Assembly (NCBI GenBank): GCA_965276635.1
Contig: CBDIBC010000003.1
Coordinates: 186,001 to 250,000, forward strand
Direction of reading: 5' to 3'
DNA from: CBDIBC01 sp965276635
GTDB taxonomy: Bacteria > Actinomycetota > Acidimicrobiia > Acidimicrobiales > Palsa-688
Length of the DNA stretch: 64,000 nt
The number at the start of each line of letters is the position of its first letter. Positions within the stretch are counted from its first letter, which is position 1. The notes beneath the pieces were generated by a model. The model saw only the letters and a list, made by a program, of their open reading frames with translations, ran no database searches and was not told where the DNA came from. Positions 18,011 through 26,693 of this stretch are shown one piece after another. Both the position numbers and the translations under genes were made by a program.

Positions 18011-18546
18011 CTGGCGCGGGTGCGCCGCCGATTGGCCGGGCAACGGGAACCACGAAGCCGGCGACCGCCCAGTACGCGCCGGCACCCACCGAATCCCCTC
18101 CCCCGGAACATCCTCACCGTTCAACTTATCGCCGTTGCCAACAGCAAGCCCACCTTCTACGCTGCCCGGACATCGGTCGGCCCATGTGCAGGGCGCCGTC
18201 CCTGGACCCTGTCGCAGTGCGAGCCGCGCACATCGAGCTCACCGCAGGTGGCGTACGCGCCGAACCAGGTACCGGCTCGGCCTACGTCACGTTCGCGCCG
18301 GGCGGTAGTCCGATCGACGCCTTCGCCGGCGCCAGTTATCCCAACCTGGCCACCACCCCAGTCGGAGAGGGCGTGCGCGATGGCTCGATTGCGTCCGTGG
18401 TCGCGACCTGATGCAAAGCGCGACAAAGCGCAGACCCGTGTCTAACTCTTGATGTTCCGTACCACCCCATGGCAGCTACGTCCGCTCCCGCCTCGCAGCG
18501 CGGGTAGAGGACTCCCCACCCTCCTTATTCCTGAACGGAGAATCCG

Positions 18547-18575
18547 TTGACAGCAGGCCACGGTGAGCGTATCGT
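18547..18575 (+). promoter_or_regulatory. Possible sigma70-type promoter
   Basis: TTGACA at 18547 is followed after 17 bases by TATCGT. GTTGAC and GTCAAC also form inverted arms around it. Only short doubtful open frames follow directly; the nearest supported gene starts at 19038. Weak evidence, because it rests on two hexamers. Confidence 0.3.
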
Positions 18576-19037
18576 CAACTGCGAGGCGTGGCGAGCGTCA
18601 AGGCGCTGGTCCCGGCCTGAGCTGCTTGGCAGCCGACGCGATCTGCAGTACTAGCGGCAACTGTTCGACCATTGTGTTTAGAGAAGACGATATAGACGTC
18701 CATCTCTCGGAAAGCGGCTTCGCCCCCCAATTGCGACGGCCGCTCTTACTATTTGTACGGCGGTGTGTCCGGACCTGGGTGCACTGAGACAATGATAGCT
18801 CCGAGCGCGGTCGTAACAACTGCGCACCTAAGCTGGACCCATTCGCATGGACCGGTATATTGCCAGCAATCTGATGGCGCAACCCGAGAAGTTCGTCCGG
18901 CGGCGTCAGCAGCCAGTTCGGGATTGACGCTGTCTCGCACGGATGGCGGACACGTTCAGCGCGACATGGAACGTCCTCATACATCGTAGAACCGTACGGA
19001 ATTCAAGCCCTAGGCTAGCGGATAACGAGGAGGCCTT

Positions 19038-19616
19038 TTGAATCGAAAAGATGCTCATAGATGGGGTCGTCGGCGAGCAGCATTGGCTGTAGTTGCCGTT
19101 ACGGGCGTAGCCGCCGCAGGAGTAGCGATTGCCTATGACGGCGGCTCGAATTCGCAGCGAATCGCGGTGGCTGGCCTCCCAACGAGCACAACCGCTCCAC
19201 CATCATATATGGCCGCTCTGAAGTCTCCTTCGCGACTTAGCAGTGCAGTTACCGCTGATCCGTCGAACCTACTGGAGCCGATCGGTGCAGCACTGTCGAG
19301 CCAGATACTTCCTGTCGATTCACTCGTGGCAGCCGTTACGGACCAAGGAACATTCGATGGGATCCTGCAATCTGCGTCGAGTGTTACAACGGAATTAGCG
19401 GCATACACGCACAACTTGGCACAGCCGACGCTGAACTCAGTGCCCGCCTACGTCGTTGTTGCGCATGGCGCCCCGCTGAGTACGTGGAAGCACGGGGGGG
19501 CGCGTGACTTGTCCCAAACTCCGACTACTGCAACCGCGACTAACTACGACTATTACATCATCGTGAACGCATTGACGGGCCGCCTGCTGGCCTCCTACGA
19601 CGAGGTGGTCTCGTGA
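19038..19616 (+). CDS. Exported hypothetical protein, first of a coupled pair
   Basis: 192 residues with a TTG start. A GAGGAGG ribosome-binding site at about 19027-19033 decides this start. The N-terminus has a basic run (RWGRRRAA) and a hydrophobic segment (ALAVVAVTGVAAAGVAIA), so it is exported or membrane-anchored. The rest is Thr/Ser/Ala-rich with no recognised domain. The stop overlaps the GTG of the next gene (GTGA). GC is markedly lower than the surrounding genome, consistent with transfer. Function unknown. Confidence 0.65.
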   Translation: MNRKDAHRWGRRRAALAVVAVTGVAAAGVAIAYDGGSNSQRIAVAGLPTSTTAPPSYMAALKSPSRLSSAVTADPSNLLEPIGAALSSQILPVDSLVAAVTDQGTFDGILQSASSVTTELAAYTHNLAQPTLNSVPAYVVVAHGAPLSTWKHGGARDLSQTPTTATATNYDYYIIVNALTGRLLASYDEVVS

Positions 19617-20419
19617 GGAAGTTAATGACAAGACGGATCGGCATCCTCCCCGTCTCTTTGATTACATTCTTGTCCGGCCTAGCGTGGAGTGCTCCGGGAT
19701 TGTCGGCGCCTCGCGCTGCAGCACAAGCCGCTTCATGTCAGCCTGCTGGTCGGTCAAATTACTTTGATGGTTACAGTAATCAAACCGGGTCGAACAACTA
19801 CGCTGGATCTTATGGAACTCTGACTACACAGCAGGGCCTCCTATGCACAACCGACACGGGTACGAACAACTTTTCGACCGCCTGGGTAATGCTTCAACAC
19901 CCCGGCGCACAAGATTTCGGACAAGTCGGGTACTTTGAGACTTACGGCAGAAATACGCATTGGTTCACTGCCTGGCAGTCCGATGGACAAAACTATCCGT
20001 ACTCTGAATATGATGACTTGACCGACACGATTGGGGCCGGTTCAACGTACAATTATGCGGCGACCAAGGCAGAGAACAACGCTGCGGCTTGCCATACATA
20101 CGGGCACTCCTGCATCTGTTTCCTGATTAACGGACAGCTATTCGGTATCTCGTCTGACTTTCCCTGGGCGAGCGGTGTCTCGTCGTTTCCTTTGCCGGCA
20201 GCGCCGGAGTTCGAAGGTGAAACGACTTATTACACCTCGGACGTCCCTGGAACGTACACGCACGCTCAGTTCGCCAACCTTGCATGGATGTCAGCAGGCT
20301 ATGTCCGGTCAACTGACTTTAGCGCCTTCCCTATGAATCCAGATGATACAAATCCATATTGGTATCGACATAATACCCTAACAAATCTGGCCTTTCAAAT
20401 ATGGGACGGTACGTCCTAG
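19613..20419 (+). CDS. Exported hypothetical protein, second of a coupled pair
   Basis: 268 residues. The N-terminus has MRKLMTRRIG, a hydrophobic core and an Ala-rich region (APRAAAQAASC) that looks like a signal peptide cleavage site. The mature part is rich in Asn, Tyr, Trp, Ser and Thr (for example SNYFDGYSNQTGSNNYAG) with paired Cys near AACHTYGHSCICF, the composition of an extracellular binding or wall-associated protein. No family was recognised. It starts inside the stop of the upstream gene, so the two are made together. Lower GC than the backbone. Confidence 0.65.
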   Translation: MRKLMTRRIGILPVSLITFLSGLAWSAPGLSAPRAAAQAASCQPAGRSNYFDGYSNQTGSNNYAGSYGTLTTQQGLLCTTDTGTNNFSTAWVMLQHPGAQDFGQVGYFETYGRNTHWFTAWQSDGQNYPYSEYDDLTDTIGAGSTYNYAATKAENNAAACHTYGHSCICFLINGQLFGISSDFPWASGVSSFPLPAAPEFEGETTYYTSDVPGTYTHAQFANLAWMSAGYVRSTDFSAFPMNPDDTNPYWYRHNTLTNLAFQIWDGTS

Positions 20420-20530
20420 AGAGGAGGCATTACCTTTCAATAGCTGTATACTTGGAATGTACATCGCTAGCGCATTGCCGGGCGTGGTTGAGGGGGCTTG
20501 AGTTCATTGGGGTTGTTGGGTGCGGGCCGG

Positions 20531-20875
20531 TCAGGCGAGGAGGATGGCGAGGCGGGGATCGGGGGCGCGGGCACGGCTGGCGAGGTAGTCGACGGGGTCG
20601 ACGCCGTGTTGGGCGGCGGTGCGGATGACGCTGGTGATCGGGCCTTGGGTTCGGGCTCCCCGTTGGGTGCGGTGGCTGCCCCGGACCTTTCGGTTGACCA
20701 CGGCTGGTCGGATGGCGGTGTCGGCCCGCCAGTTCGTGGCGTCGACTGCCAGGTCGGGGTCGGCGGTGAGGAACGTGGTACAGGTGGGGGGCCTGGTGGG
20801 CGAGGTGCTTGAGCAGGCGCCGGTTGGTGTCATGGCCCCCGTCTCGGCCCCAGAGGGCTTCCATGCGGGTTGACA
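20531..20875 (-). pseudogene. IS66-family transposase C-terminal remnant
   Basis: Read on the minus strand, NRRLLKHLAHQ (in one frame, about 20830) continues after a frameshift near 20800 as DATNWRADTAIRPAVVNRKV and SVIRTAAQHGVDPVDYLA to a stop at 20531. DxTNWRAExAIRPAVVNRKx is the hallmark C-terminal segment of IS66 TnpC. It is separated from the matching N-terminal part at 21581-21968 by an IS256 fragment on the opposite strand. Confidence 0.75.
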
Positions 20876-21002
20876 CTTCGCCAGGTGGCCGGAGGTTATG
20901 CCGTTGTTCGTGGAAGTTGAGGTGGCGGTCCCCCGCTCGAGACCTGCCTGGGTGGTAGGTCTCGGGTGTCCATCACGACAACCCAAGAGCAAGGGGACCG
21001 CC

Positions 21003-21580
21003 ATGAAGAAGACCTATCAGACCGACGAGCTCGCCGCAGCTATCCCGCTGCCGGCGAGGGTGGCGGCGGCGATGGATGACATCGCCGAGACGATGCGCGA
21101 GGGACTGCTGGCTATGGGCGTCGGTGCTGGGCCGGGGGTGATGCAGTCGCTGATGGATGAGTCGGTGACGGCTTTGTGCGGTCCGAAGGGCCGCCACCAG
21201 CCGGACCGCGCTGCGTCAGGCAGCGACGATGGCTCGGTGGCCCTCGGGGGTCGGCGGGTGCCGGTTCGGCGGCAGAGAGTGCGGGCGGTTGACGGGTCGG
21301 GGGAGATGCCGATCCCGGCGTACGAGCTGTTCACTGGCAGTGACTTGCTCGGCGAGCTGGCCATGGGCCGGATGTCGGCGAAGCTGTCGACACGGCGTTA
21401 CCGGGCCGGGCTGGAGCCGGTCGGCGCGGAGGTCGAGGCCAAGAGCCGTTCGACGTCGAAGTCGGCGGTGAGCCGCCGGTTCGTGGCCGCCACCGAGACC
21501 GCCTTGGGCGGGCTGCTCAAGACTGACTTGTCGAAGCTGGACCTGGTGGCGTTGATGGTCGACGGGGTCCACTTCGCCGA
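21003..21580 (+). pseudogene. IS256 (mutator-type) transposase N-terminal fragment
   Basis: MKKTYQTDELAAAIPLPARV through ELLGELAMGRMS-like text, KSRSTSKSAVSRRFVAATE and DLVALMVDGVHFAE reads as the N-terminal ~190 residues of an IS256-family transposase, with an AAGGGG ribosome-binding site. Homology stops abruptly after VDGVHFAE at about 21580. The open frame then continues into antisense IS66 sequence, producing a meaningless chimera up to 21989. Upstream at 20938-20962 lies a short inverted repeat, GAGACCT and AGGTCTC. The DDE catalytic part is missing. Confidence 0.78.
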
Positions 21581-21968
21581 ACTGGGCCTCGACCCGCTCG
21601 CAGGTCACGTGCCCGCCGCAGTCCGCGCAGCCAGGGGGCAGACCGGCGTCCAAGACCCGGTCCGGTTCTACCTCCGGTGCCCGGCGATGCCCGTGACGGC
21701 CATGCTCGGGCCCCGACTTACGCCCCGGACGCTTCGAGTCGGCCTTCGGTTCGCCCTTGGAGAACGGGGCCGCCTGACGCTTCCCGCCCCGCCGGGCGTC
21801 CTCCAACGCCCTCTCCAGCTCCTTGATCCGCTCGATTTGCTCGATGATCACCGCGTACTTACGACGCTGCTGCTCCTCCAGCCACGTCAGCCGCGACATC
21901 AACCCCGCCATCTCCTCCGCCGACGGATTGTCGCTCGATGCAGGCGCCACAGTCCAAGAACCGATCAC
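21581..21968 (-). pseudogene. IS66-family transposase N-terminal remnant
   Basis: On the minus strand a GTG-initiated frame encodes a coiled-coil-like leader (RLTWLEEQQRRKYAVIIEQI), a Lys-rich linker and the zinc-ribbon LPPGCADCGGHVTCERVEAQ, the standard N-terminus of IS66 TnpC. After VEAQ the frame runs into antisense IS256 sequence. Together with the C-terminal remnant at 20531-20875 it flanks the IS256 piece, as if one element had jumped into the other and both then decayed. Confidence 0.72.
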
Positions 21969-22171
21969 TCGGCTCCGCCCACACCATGACTACCTCACCC
22001 CGCCACCCAGGTGCTGGACCCGCTATACAAGTACCCCATCCAACACTCAACAGCGCGTCAGCGCGACCAAAATGCAGGAACCAAGTAACCTACGGATTGC
22101 ATACGACTCAGCGGGAGACTCCGCGCTCAGACGCCAAGGAAATAAGTGTCTTGGAGGCCGCAAGCGGTACG

Positions 22172-22609
22172 TCAGACAGTCGGTGGGTGCCCGGGCGCAC
22201 ACACAGACGCAGATGCCGAGTGTACTTCCATAATGGTTGGCAACCGAGAGTGTTTAGCGTTGACGTTCGAGAGAGTAAACGTGATGCCTTGCCCTTGGCG
22301 GCCAAATCGCGTGGCAGCGCATATCACACCTTCCGGATTGGCATACTCAACATGTAGGGATGCTCGGACGCACGTGCCAGTCGCGTTTGCCACAATACCA
22401 ATCACTCCTGATTCGATGAATATGCCCTTTGTCTGTGACGTACAAGCGCTCACTATCCCTAACGACAAGCCAAGAATGGCCGAGCTAAAGAGACACTGCA
22501 GGAGCCTCCCTCTAAGCTGCGGTATGAGCGTCTTAGTTTCGGTACCACGATCCGCCCCGAGTCGCAGAGGCCCTCTGCGCAGTGACCGTGTTCTGTCGGC
22601 AGCCTTCAT
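22172..22609 (-). CDS. Hypothetical lipoprotein-like protein
   Basis: 145 residues. A hydrophobic segment ends in GIVSACTSQ, which fits a lipobox (VSAC) but lies about 57 residues from the ATG, so the true start may be later. The mature part has no recognised domain. It follows the gene at 22634 by 24 bp on the same strand and shares its lower GC, so the two may form a small operon in the island. Coding status is moderate. Confidence 0.4.
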   Translation of the reverse strand: MKAADRTRSLRRGPLRLGADRGTETKTLIPQLRGRLLQCLFSSAILGLSLGIVSACTSQTKGIFIESGVIGIVANATGTCVRASLHVEYANPEGVICAATRFGRQGQGITFTLSNVNAKHSRLPTIMEVHSASASVCAPGHPPTV

Positions 22610-22633
22610 CGCGCTTCACTGTGATCCGGCAAG

Positions 22634-23146
22634 TCATGGAACGCTTTCATGTCGACCCCGATTGAGGCCTAGGCATCCAGTGCTCGGCCTCCTCGAGTCG
22701 GACTGAAATGTCATCGATCCGTAGTTGTTGACTGCAATGAGCCTGTCCGCTGTTGTGAGGCGGATCCATACCGCAACGTCGGGGACTTGGACCAGTGGAG
22801 GTGACTGTGAAACCCAATATTCCCTATTGAAGATGATCAGGCCCTGGCACTTCCCCGGAAGCGTGTAAGGGTAATAGTGACTGGGGACCACTCCAGCATC
22901 GCACGGAGGGTCAGACTCCACACCGGTGCACTCACCGTTGGGGCCTAGACCGTTTCCGTAAGGCGGCTTACCCAACGGCGGAGAGGAAAAAGTGCTGGCG
23001 ATCGCCGGTGTCCGGGACGATGAGAGATTCTGATGCGAATGTGTCGGTACGGCGAGAAGGAGCACAGTCGCCGTCGCTGCAGCGACAAGCGTAGCGCCGA
23101 TCGTTTGGGCTTTGTTAACATGCAGGTTGAAGTGATGTGTAGCCAC
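22634..23146 (-). CDS. Exported hypothetical protein
   Basis: 170 residues from a GTG at 23146, chosen because AGGAGG lies eight bases upstream (23155-23160 on the plus strand). The N-terminus has a hydrophobic segment (TIGATLVAAATATVLLLAV), a signal peptide or anchor. The mature part is Pro/Gly/Ser-rich with ECTGVESDPPCDAGV (paired Cys) and VQVPDVAVWIRLTTADRLIAV. No family recognised. Confidence 0.5.
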   Translation of the reverse strand: MATHHFNLHVNKAQTIGATLVAAATATVLLLAVPTHSHQNLSSSRTPAIASTFSSPPLGKPPYGNGLGPNGECTGVESDPPCDAGVVPSHYYPYTLPGKCQGLIIFNREYWVSQSPPLVQVPDVAVWIRLTTADRLIAVNNYGSMTFQSDSRRPSTGCLGLNRGRHESVP

Positions 23147-24206
23147 GGCGGATGCCTCCTGTGGCTTACGAAATCGCGAGCCTTGGTAGCTTCCCCCGTA
23201 TGTTCTGTGCATGCTTAATTCGCATCGACGATATCCTCCTGCCTTGGCCGTGATGCTGGTGATTTTCTTGACCTCCGGTGCAACTCCCGAGGACAGTTAC
23301 CCGGAAGCGGAAAGGTTAATCCGGCAGTAGCCGTGCACATCAGTCCAAGGGCAACTCGCTGCCGACGAGATAGCAGTCGCGGACACGCCGAGGAGAGAGA
23401 GCCGGAAAACCGGTGTCCGAGAGGCGGCGGGTTCGTAACACTGGCATGGTGGCGTGTTCTTCGGCGATCCCGGCGGACGACGGGACGCACACACACAGAG
23501 CCATGCTTCCATGATGCCACGAGGAGGCGTCTGCCGGCACACGCATCTGCCTCTTCTTTGGCCTGGCCGACCTCGGAGCCTCCTGCCAGGCAAGCGGGTA
23601 GCCATAGCAAGGCCTGTCGACAGAAGCGGGGCTGATCCCGAAGCCCCCAGTTGGAGCGCTACCCTTCGGCGGCTCTCGCCGCCCAGCTTCCGTAGAGAAC
23701 CGTAAAGTACGGGAGAGGCGTACAACCGACAATGTGTCGGAAGCTGTAGCCTTTCTGTACTTTTGGGTGAGGTCGCGCTGGTAATCCGAGCCGACCCTTG
23801 GCTGCCGGGGCCGACTCGCTTATCGCGGGGTCCAGCAGATCAGTAACCAGCAGATCAGTAAGAGGAGGCGTATAGCTGGGCTGGAACAGGCCGATGCACC
23901 CGGCCAATTAGCTGAAAGGGGCTTTGTTCATGTAGCCAGCATCGTCCCTATTCGGCGTCCATCGTGAGCCGCGGCGACCACCTCATTCATACGTATGTAA
24001 CTGCATGTAACCGACTCATATCCACAGGTAGGGAGCCGAGCCTGTCTTTCGGCTGGGCAGCGATGACTGCGACAGGCGATGCGGGGGTCGAGGACGGTCT
24101 GTCGGTTTCGTGGCCGACGCCAGGGTGTGGGGCGTGAAAGTCCGGGCGGTGAGCGGGGTTCGGGCTGGGGCTGGTAGGGGCGGCGGCCGGGTCGCGTGGG
24201 GGGTGC

Positions 24207-24366
24207 TCAGGCCGCAGGGGCGGTGGGGAGGACCCGCAGGTCCTCCCACTCGGTGCTGAACGCTGCGTCGGCGCCGCCCGCGGCGAAGCGCACGACGAGG
24301 GGGCGGCCGTGGGAGAGCAGCCGGGCCGGTAGGCAGAACAGTTCCCGCCGGGACATCAACCCCATT
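24207..24366 (-). pseudogene. Transposase C-terminal fragment (DDE type, family uncertain)
   Basis: A short minus-strand frame reads LMSRRELFCLPARLLSHGRP then VVRFAAGGADA and ends LRVLPTAPAA. The pattern of a short basic segment with LPARL.SHGR...V.L and a terminal LPAPA-like tail is common at the ends of IS1380/IS4-type transposases in actinobacteria. The rest of the gene is absent. This is recognition by eye and could be wrong. Confidence 0.4.
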
Positions 24367-24502
24367 GTGCAGCGGGCCGGTGTGACTCGTTCGTCACGGG
24401 CGGTTAACAGGCGGCGCCGAAGGGTTAGGCGCCGCCGCAGCTCGTGAGGCGGCCCGTGCCGCCACAACCCCCTCTTTCTTCAGTCCCTGGACAGCATTTT
24501 CG

Positions 24503-24540
24503 TGGTGCGCCCCCTGGGATTTCGAACCCAGAACCTGCGG
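24503..24540 (-). tRNA. tRNA 3'-end fragment (T arm, acceptor strand and ACCA)
   Basis: Reading the minus strand, a five-base-pair stem CTGGG/CCCAG encloses TTCGAAAT, followed by GGGGCGC and ACCA at 24503. That is the T arm, acceptor strand and encoded CCA of a tRNA. The T loop has eight bases instead of seven. No matching acceptor 5' strand or cloverleaf lies upstream, so this is a partial copy, as left when an element integrates into a tRNA 3' end. Confidence 0.6.
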
Positions 24541-24624
24541 ATGACGAGGAAGCCGGGCGCTGCTGCCGCGACATCTACGACCATCTGATCCGAGGCCGAC
24601 ATCATCGGCCTACCATCGACGGCC

Positions 24625-26265
24625 ATGTCCCAGTGGAACTTCGCCGACGTATGGGAGACCGTGGCGCGAGTGCGCGGCGACGGTCCGGCCGTGGAGCAGG
24701 GGGACCGGCGCCAGACGTGGAGCGAGCTCGATGCCCGCGCCAACGGCGTGGCCGCCGCGCTCCTCGCCGCCGGCCTGGGCCAGCAGGCCAAGGTGGCGCA
24801 ATACCACCACAACGGCCCGGCCTACCTCGAGTCGGTCTACGCCTCGTTCAAGGCCGGTTTGGTCCCGGTCAACACCAACTACCGCTACACGCCCGACGAG
24901 CTCGAGTACCTCTGGGCAAACGCCGACGTGGAGGCGGTCACGTTCGACGCGGTCTTCCTCGACCGGGTCGTCGAGGTCCGTCGCCGCCTGGATGGCCACA
25001 CCCCAGGGATCCGCCTGTGGCTGGCCGTGGGCGCCACCGAAGACCTACCCGAGTGGGTGACGCCCTACGAGCAGGCGGCGACGGCTGGGGGGCCCGGCCA
25101 AGGAGTCCGGGGCGCGTGGGGCCGATCCGGTGACGACCTCCTGCTGATCTACACCGGCGGGACGACGGGGATGCCGAAGGGCGTGATGTGGCGCCAGGAC
25201 GACCTGTGCGCCATCCTCAACCGCACCGGCGAGGTCCGCTATCCCGCCGGCAGCAGCCTCGACGACGTGGCCCGCGTCCTGGAGACCCCCTCCCGGCACC
25301 CGTGGGCCCGGATGCTCCCCGGTCCGCCGCTGATGCACGGCACCGCCCTGTTCACCGCCTTCTCGGTGCTGAGCAGCGGAGGCTCGATCGTGCTCACCGA
25401 GGGGCACCACTTCTCCGCCCCCGAGACGCTCGAGACCATCACCCGCGAGCGGGTCACCCAGATGTCGATCGTCGGTGACGCCTTCGCCCGGCCGCTGCTC
25501 ACCGAGCTCGACCTCCACCCCGACCGTTACGACCTGTCCACCCTGTGGCTCATCATCAGCTCCGGGGTCATGTGGTCGGCCGAGGTGCGGGCCGGGCTGC
25601 TGCGGCACAACCCGCGCCTGACCCTTGTCGACAGCCTGGGCTCCTCGGAGGCGTTGGGCATAGCCGTGTCCACCTCGGGGAAGGGAACGACACCCGAGAC
25701 GGCTGGCTTCCAGATCAGCGCCGATGCCCGGGTGCTGGCCGAGGACGGCCGCGAGGTGACCCCCGGGTCGGGGCAGCAGGGCCTGCTGGCCCTGTCGGGT
25801 AGGGGGCCGGTCGGCTACTACAAGGATCCGGACAAGTCGGCGGCCACCTTCCGCCTCATCGACGGCCGGCGGTGGATGGTCCCCGGCGACGTGGCCACCG
25901 TCGCCGCCGACGGTACCGTCACGTTGCTCGGGCGGGGATCGGGATGCATCAACACGGGGGGCGAGAAGGTCTTCCCCGAAGAGGTGGAAGAGGTGCTCAA
26001 GCAGCATCCCGCCGTCCGTGACGCCGTCGTGGTCGGTGTGCCCAGCGAGCGCTTCGGGGAGATGGTCGTGGCCGTGGTGGAGGCCCAACCCGAGTCGTCG
26101 GTCCCCGACCCCGACACCCTGGTCGCATGGGTGCGCGAGCGGTTGGCCGACTACAAGAGCCCGCGACGGGTTCTGGCCGTGGACACCATAGGCCGCGCCC
26201 CGAACGGCAAGGTCGACTACCAGGGCCTCAAGCGCTACGCCGCCGAGACCGTCGCGGCCGGTTGA
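24625..26265 (+). CDS. Acyl-CoA synthetase (FadD-like, ANL superfamily)
   Basis: 546 residues. The phosphate-binding loop is LIYTGGTTGMPKGVMW, followed by a GSSEALG segment in place of the usual YGxTE, a MVPGDVA hinge region and the C-terminal catalytic lysine in APNGKVDY. The enzyme activates a carboxylic acid to acyl-AMP and acyl-CoA. The MSQWNFADVW start is characteristic of one actinobacterial FadD group. It is the first conserved gene right of the island. Chain-length preference cannot be read. The last codons are partly duplicated downstream. Confidence 0.88.
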   Translation: MSQWNFADVWETVARVRGDGPAVEQGDRRQTWSELDARANGVAAALLAAGLGQQAKVAQYHHNGPAYLESVYASFKAGLVPVNTNYRYTPDELEYLWANADVEAVTFDAVFLDRVVEVRRRLDGHTPGIRLWLAVGATEDLPEWVTPYEQAATAGGPGQGVRGAWGRSGDDLLLIYTGGTTGMPKGVMWRQDDLCAILNRTGEVRYPAGSSLDDVARVLETPSRHPWARMLPGPPLMHGTALFTAFSVLSSGGSIVLTEGHHFSAPETLETITRERVTQMSIVGDAFARPLLTELDLHPDRYDLSTLWLIISSGVMWSAEVRAGLLRHNPRLTLVDSLGSSEALGIAVSTSGKGTTPETAGFQISADARVLAEDGREVTPGSGQQGLLALSGRGPVGYYKDPDKSAATFRLIDGRRWMVPGDVATVAADGTVTLLGRGSGCINTGGEKVFPEEVEEVLKQHPAVRDAVVVGVPSERFGEMVVAVVEAQPESSVPDPDTLVAWVRERLADYKSPRRVLAVDTIGRAPNGKVDYQGLKRYAAETVAAG

Positions 26266-26282
26266 TGCCTTGGCCGGTTGAC

Positions 26283-26690
26283 CGTGTTCTCTGGCCGGCG
26301 GGCGCCCCAACCCGCCGGCTGCCGAGGCGGGGACCCCATCCCCGCCCGTCCGTGTTCTCTGGCCGGCGGGCGCCCCAACCCGCCGGCTGCCGAGGCGGGG
26401 ACCCCATCCCCGCCCGTCCGTGTTCTCTGGCCGGCGGGCGCCCCAACCCGCCGGCTGCCGAGGCGGGGACCCCATCCCCGCCCGTCCGTGTTCTCTGGCC
26501 GGCGGGCGCCCCAACCCGCCGGCTGCCGAGGCGGGGACCCCATCCCCGCCCGTCTGTGTTCTCTGGCCGGCGGGCGCCCCAACCCGCCGGCTGACGAGGC
26601 GGGGACCCCATCCCCGCCCGTCTGTGTTCTCTGGCCGGCGGCCGCCCCAACCCGCCGGCTGACGAGGCGGGGACCCCATCCCCGCCCGTC
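26283..26690. repeat. Six-copy 68-bp tandem repeat with two hairpins per unit
   Basis: Units start at 26283, 26351, 26419, 26487, 26555 and 26623, with only a few substitutions (CGTG to TGTG, one C to A change). Each unit holds two strong inverted repeats, GCCGGCGGG with CCCGCCGGC and GGCGGGGA with TCCCCGCC. The array fills the space between the stop of the acyl-CoA synthetase and the convergent DUF4388 gene. It is not a CRISPR: the units are contiguous with no variable spacers. The long open frames across it are by-products of the repeat. Confidence 0.92.
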
Positions 26691-26693
26691 CGG

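Larger units (their letters stand above)
17136..24624. mobile_element. Lower-GC accessory island with transposase remnants
   Basis: Codon use and GC drop clearly between about 17.1 and 24.6 kb, most strongly at 18.5-20.4 and 22.0-23.9 kb. The stretch contains broken IS66, IS256 and another transposase fragment, two pairs of small exported hypothetical proteins, and a tRNA 3' remnant at the right edge. No integrase, recombinase or conjugation gene was found. Most of 18.0-19.0, 21.99-22.17 and 23.2-24.2 kb holds nothing I can support as a gene. The left boundary, just after the MBL gene, is approximate. Confidence 0.65.

Noticed and set aside
18184..18411. 75-residue plus-strand frame (GGVRAEPGTGSAYVTFAPGG)
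   Set aside because: Protein-like in part, but no ribosome-binding site, no homology recognised, and it sits amid transposase debris; it may be a fragment.
21581..21989. C-terminal half of the 363-residue plus-strand frame that starts at the IS256 fragment
   Set aside because: It is antisense to the IS66 N-terminus and not a real protein segment.
23215..23907. Minus-strand frames of 80-140 residues at 23.2-23.9 kb
   Set aside because: Overlapping frames on both strands, no ribosome-binding site, no recognisable domain and no codon bias.
24503..24600. Complete tRNA gene
   Set aside because: Only the T arm, acceptor 3' strand and CCA are present; no matching acceptor 5' strand or anticodon arm upstream.
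26283..26690. CRISPR-like array
   Set aside because: Units are directly contiguous and whole-unit identical; there are no variable spacers and no cas genes.
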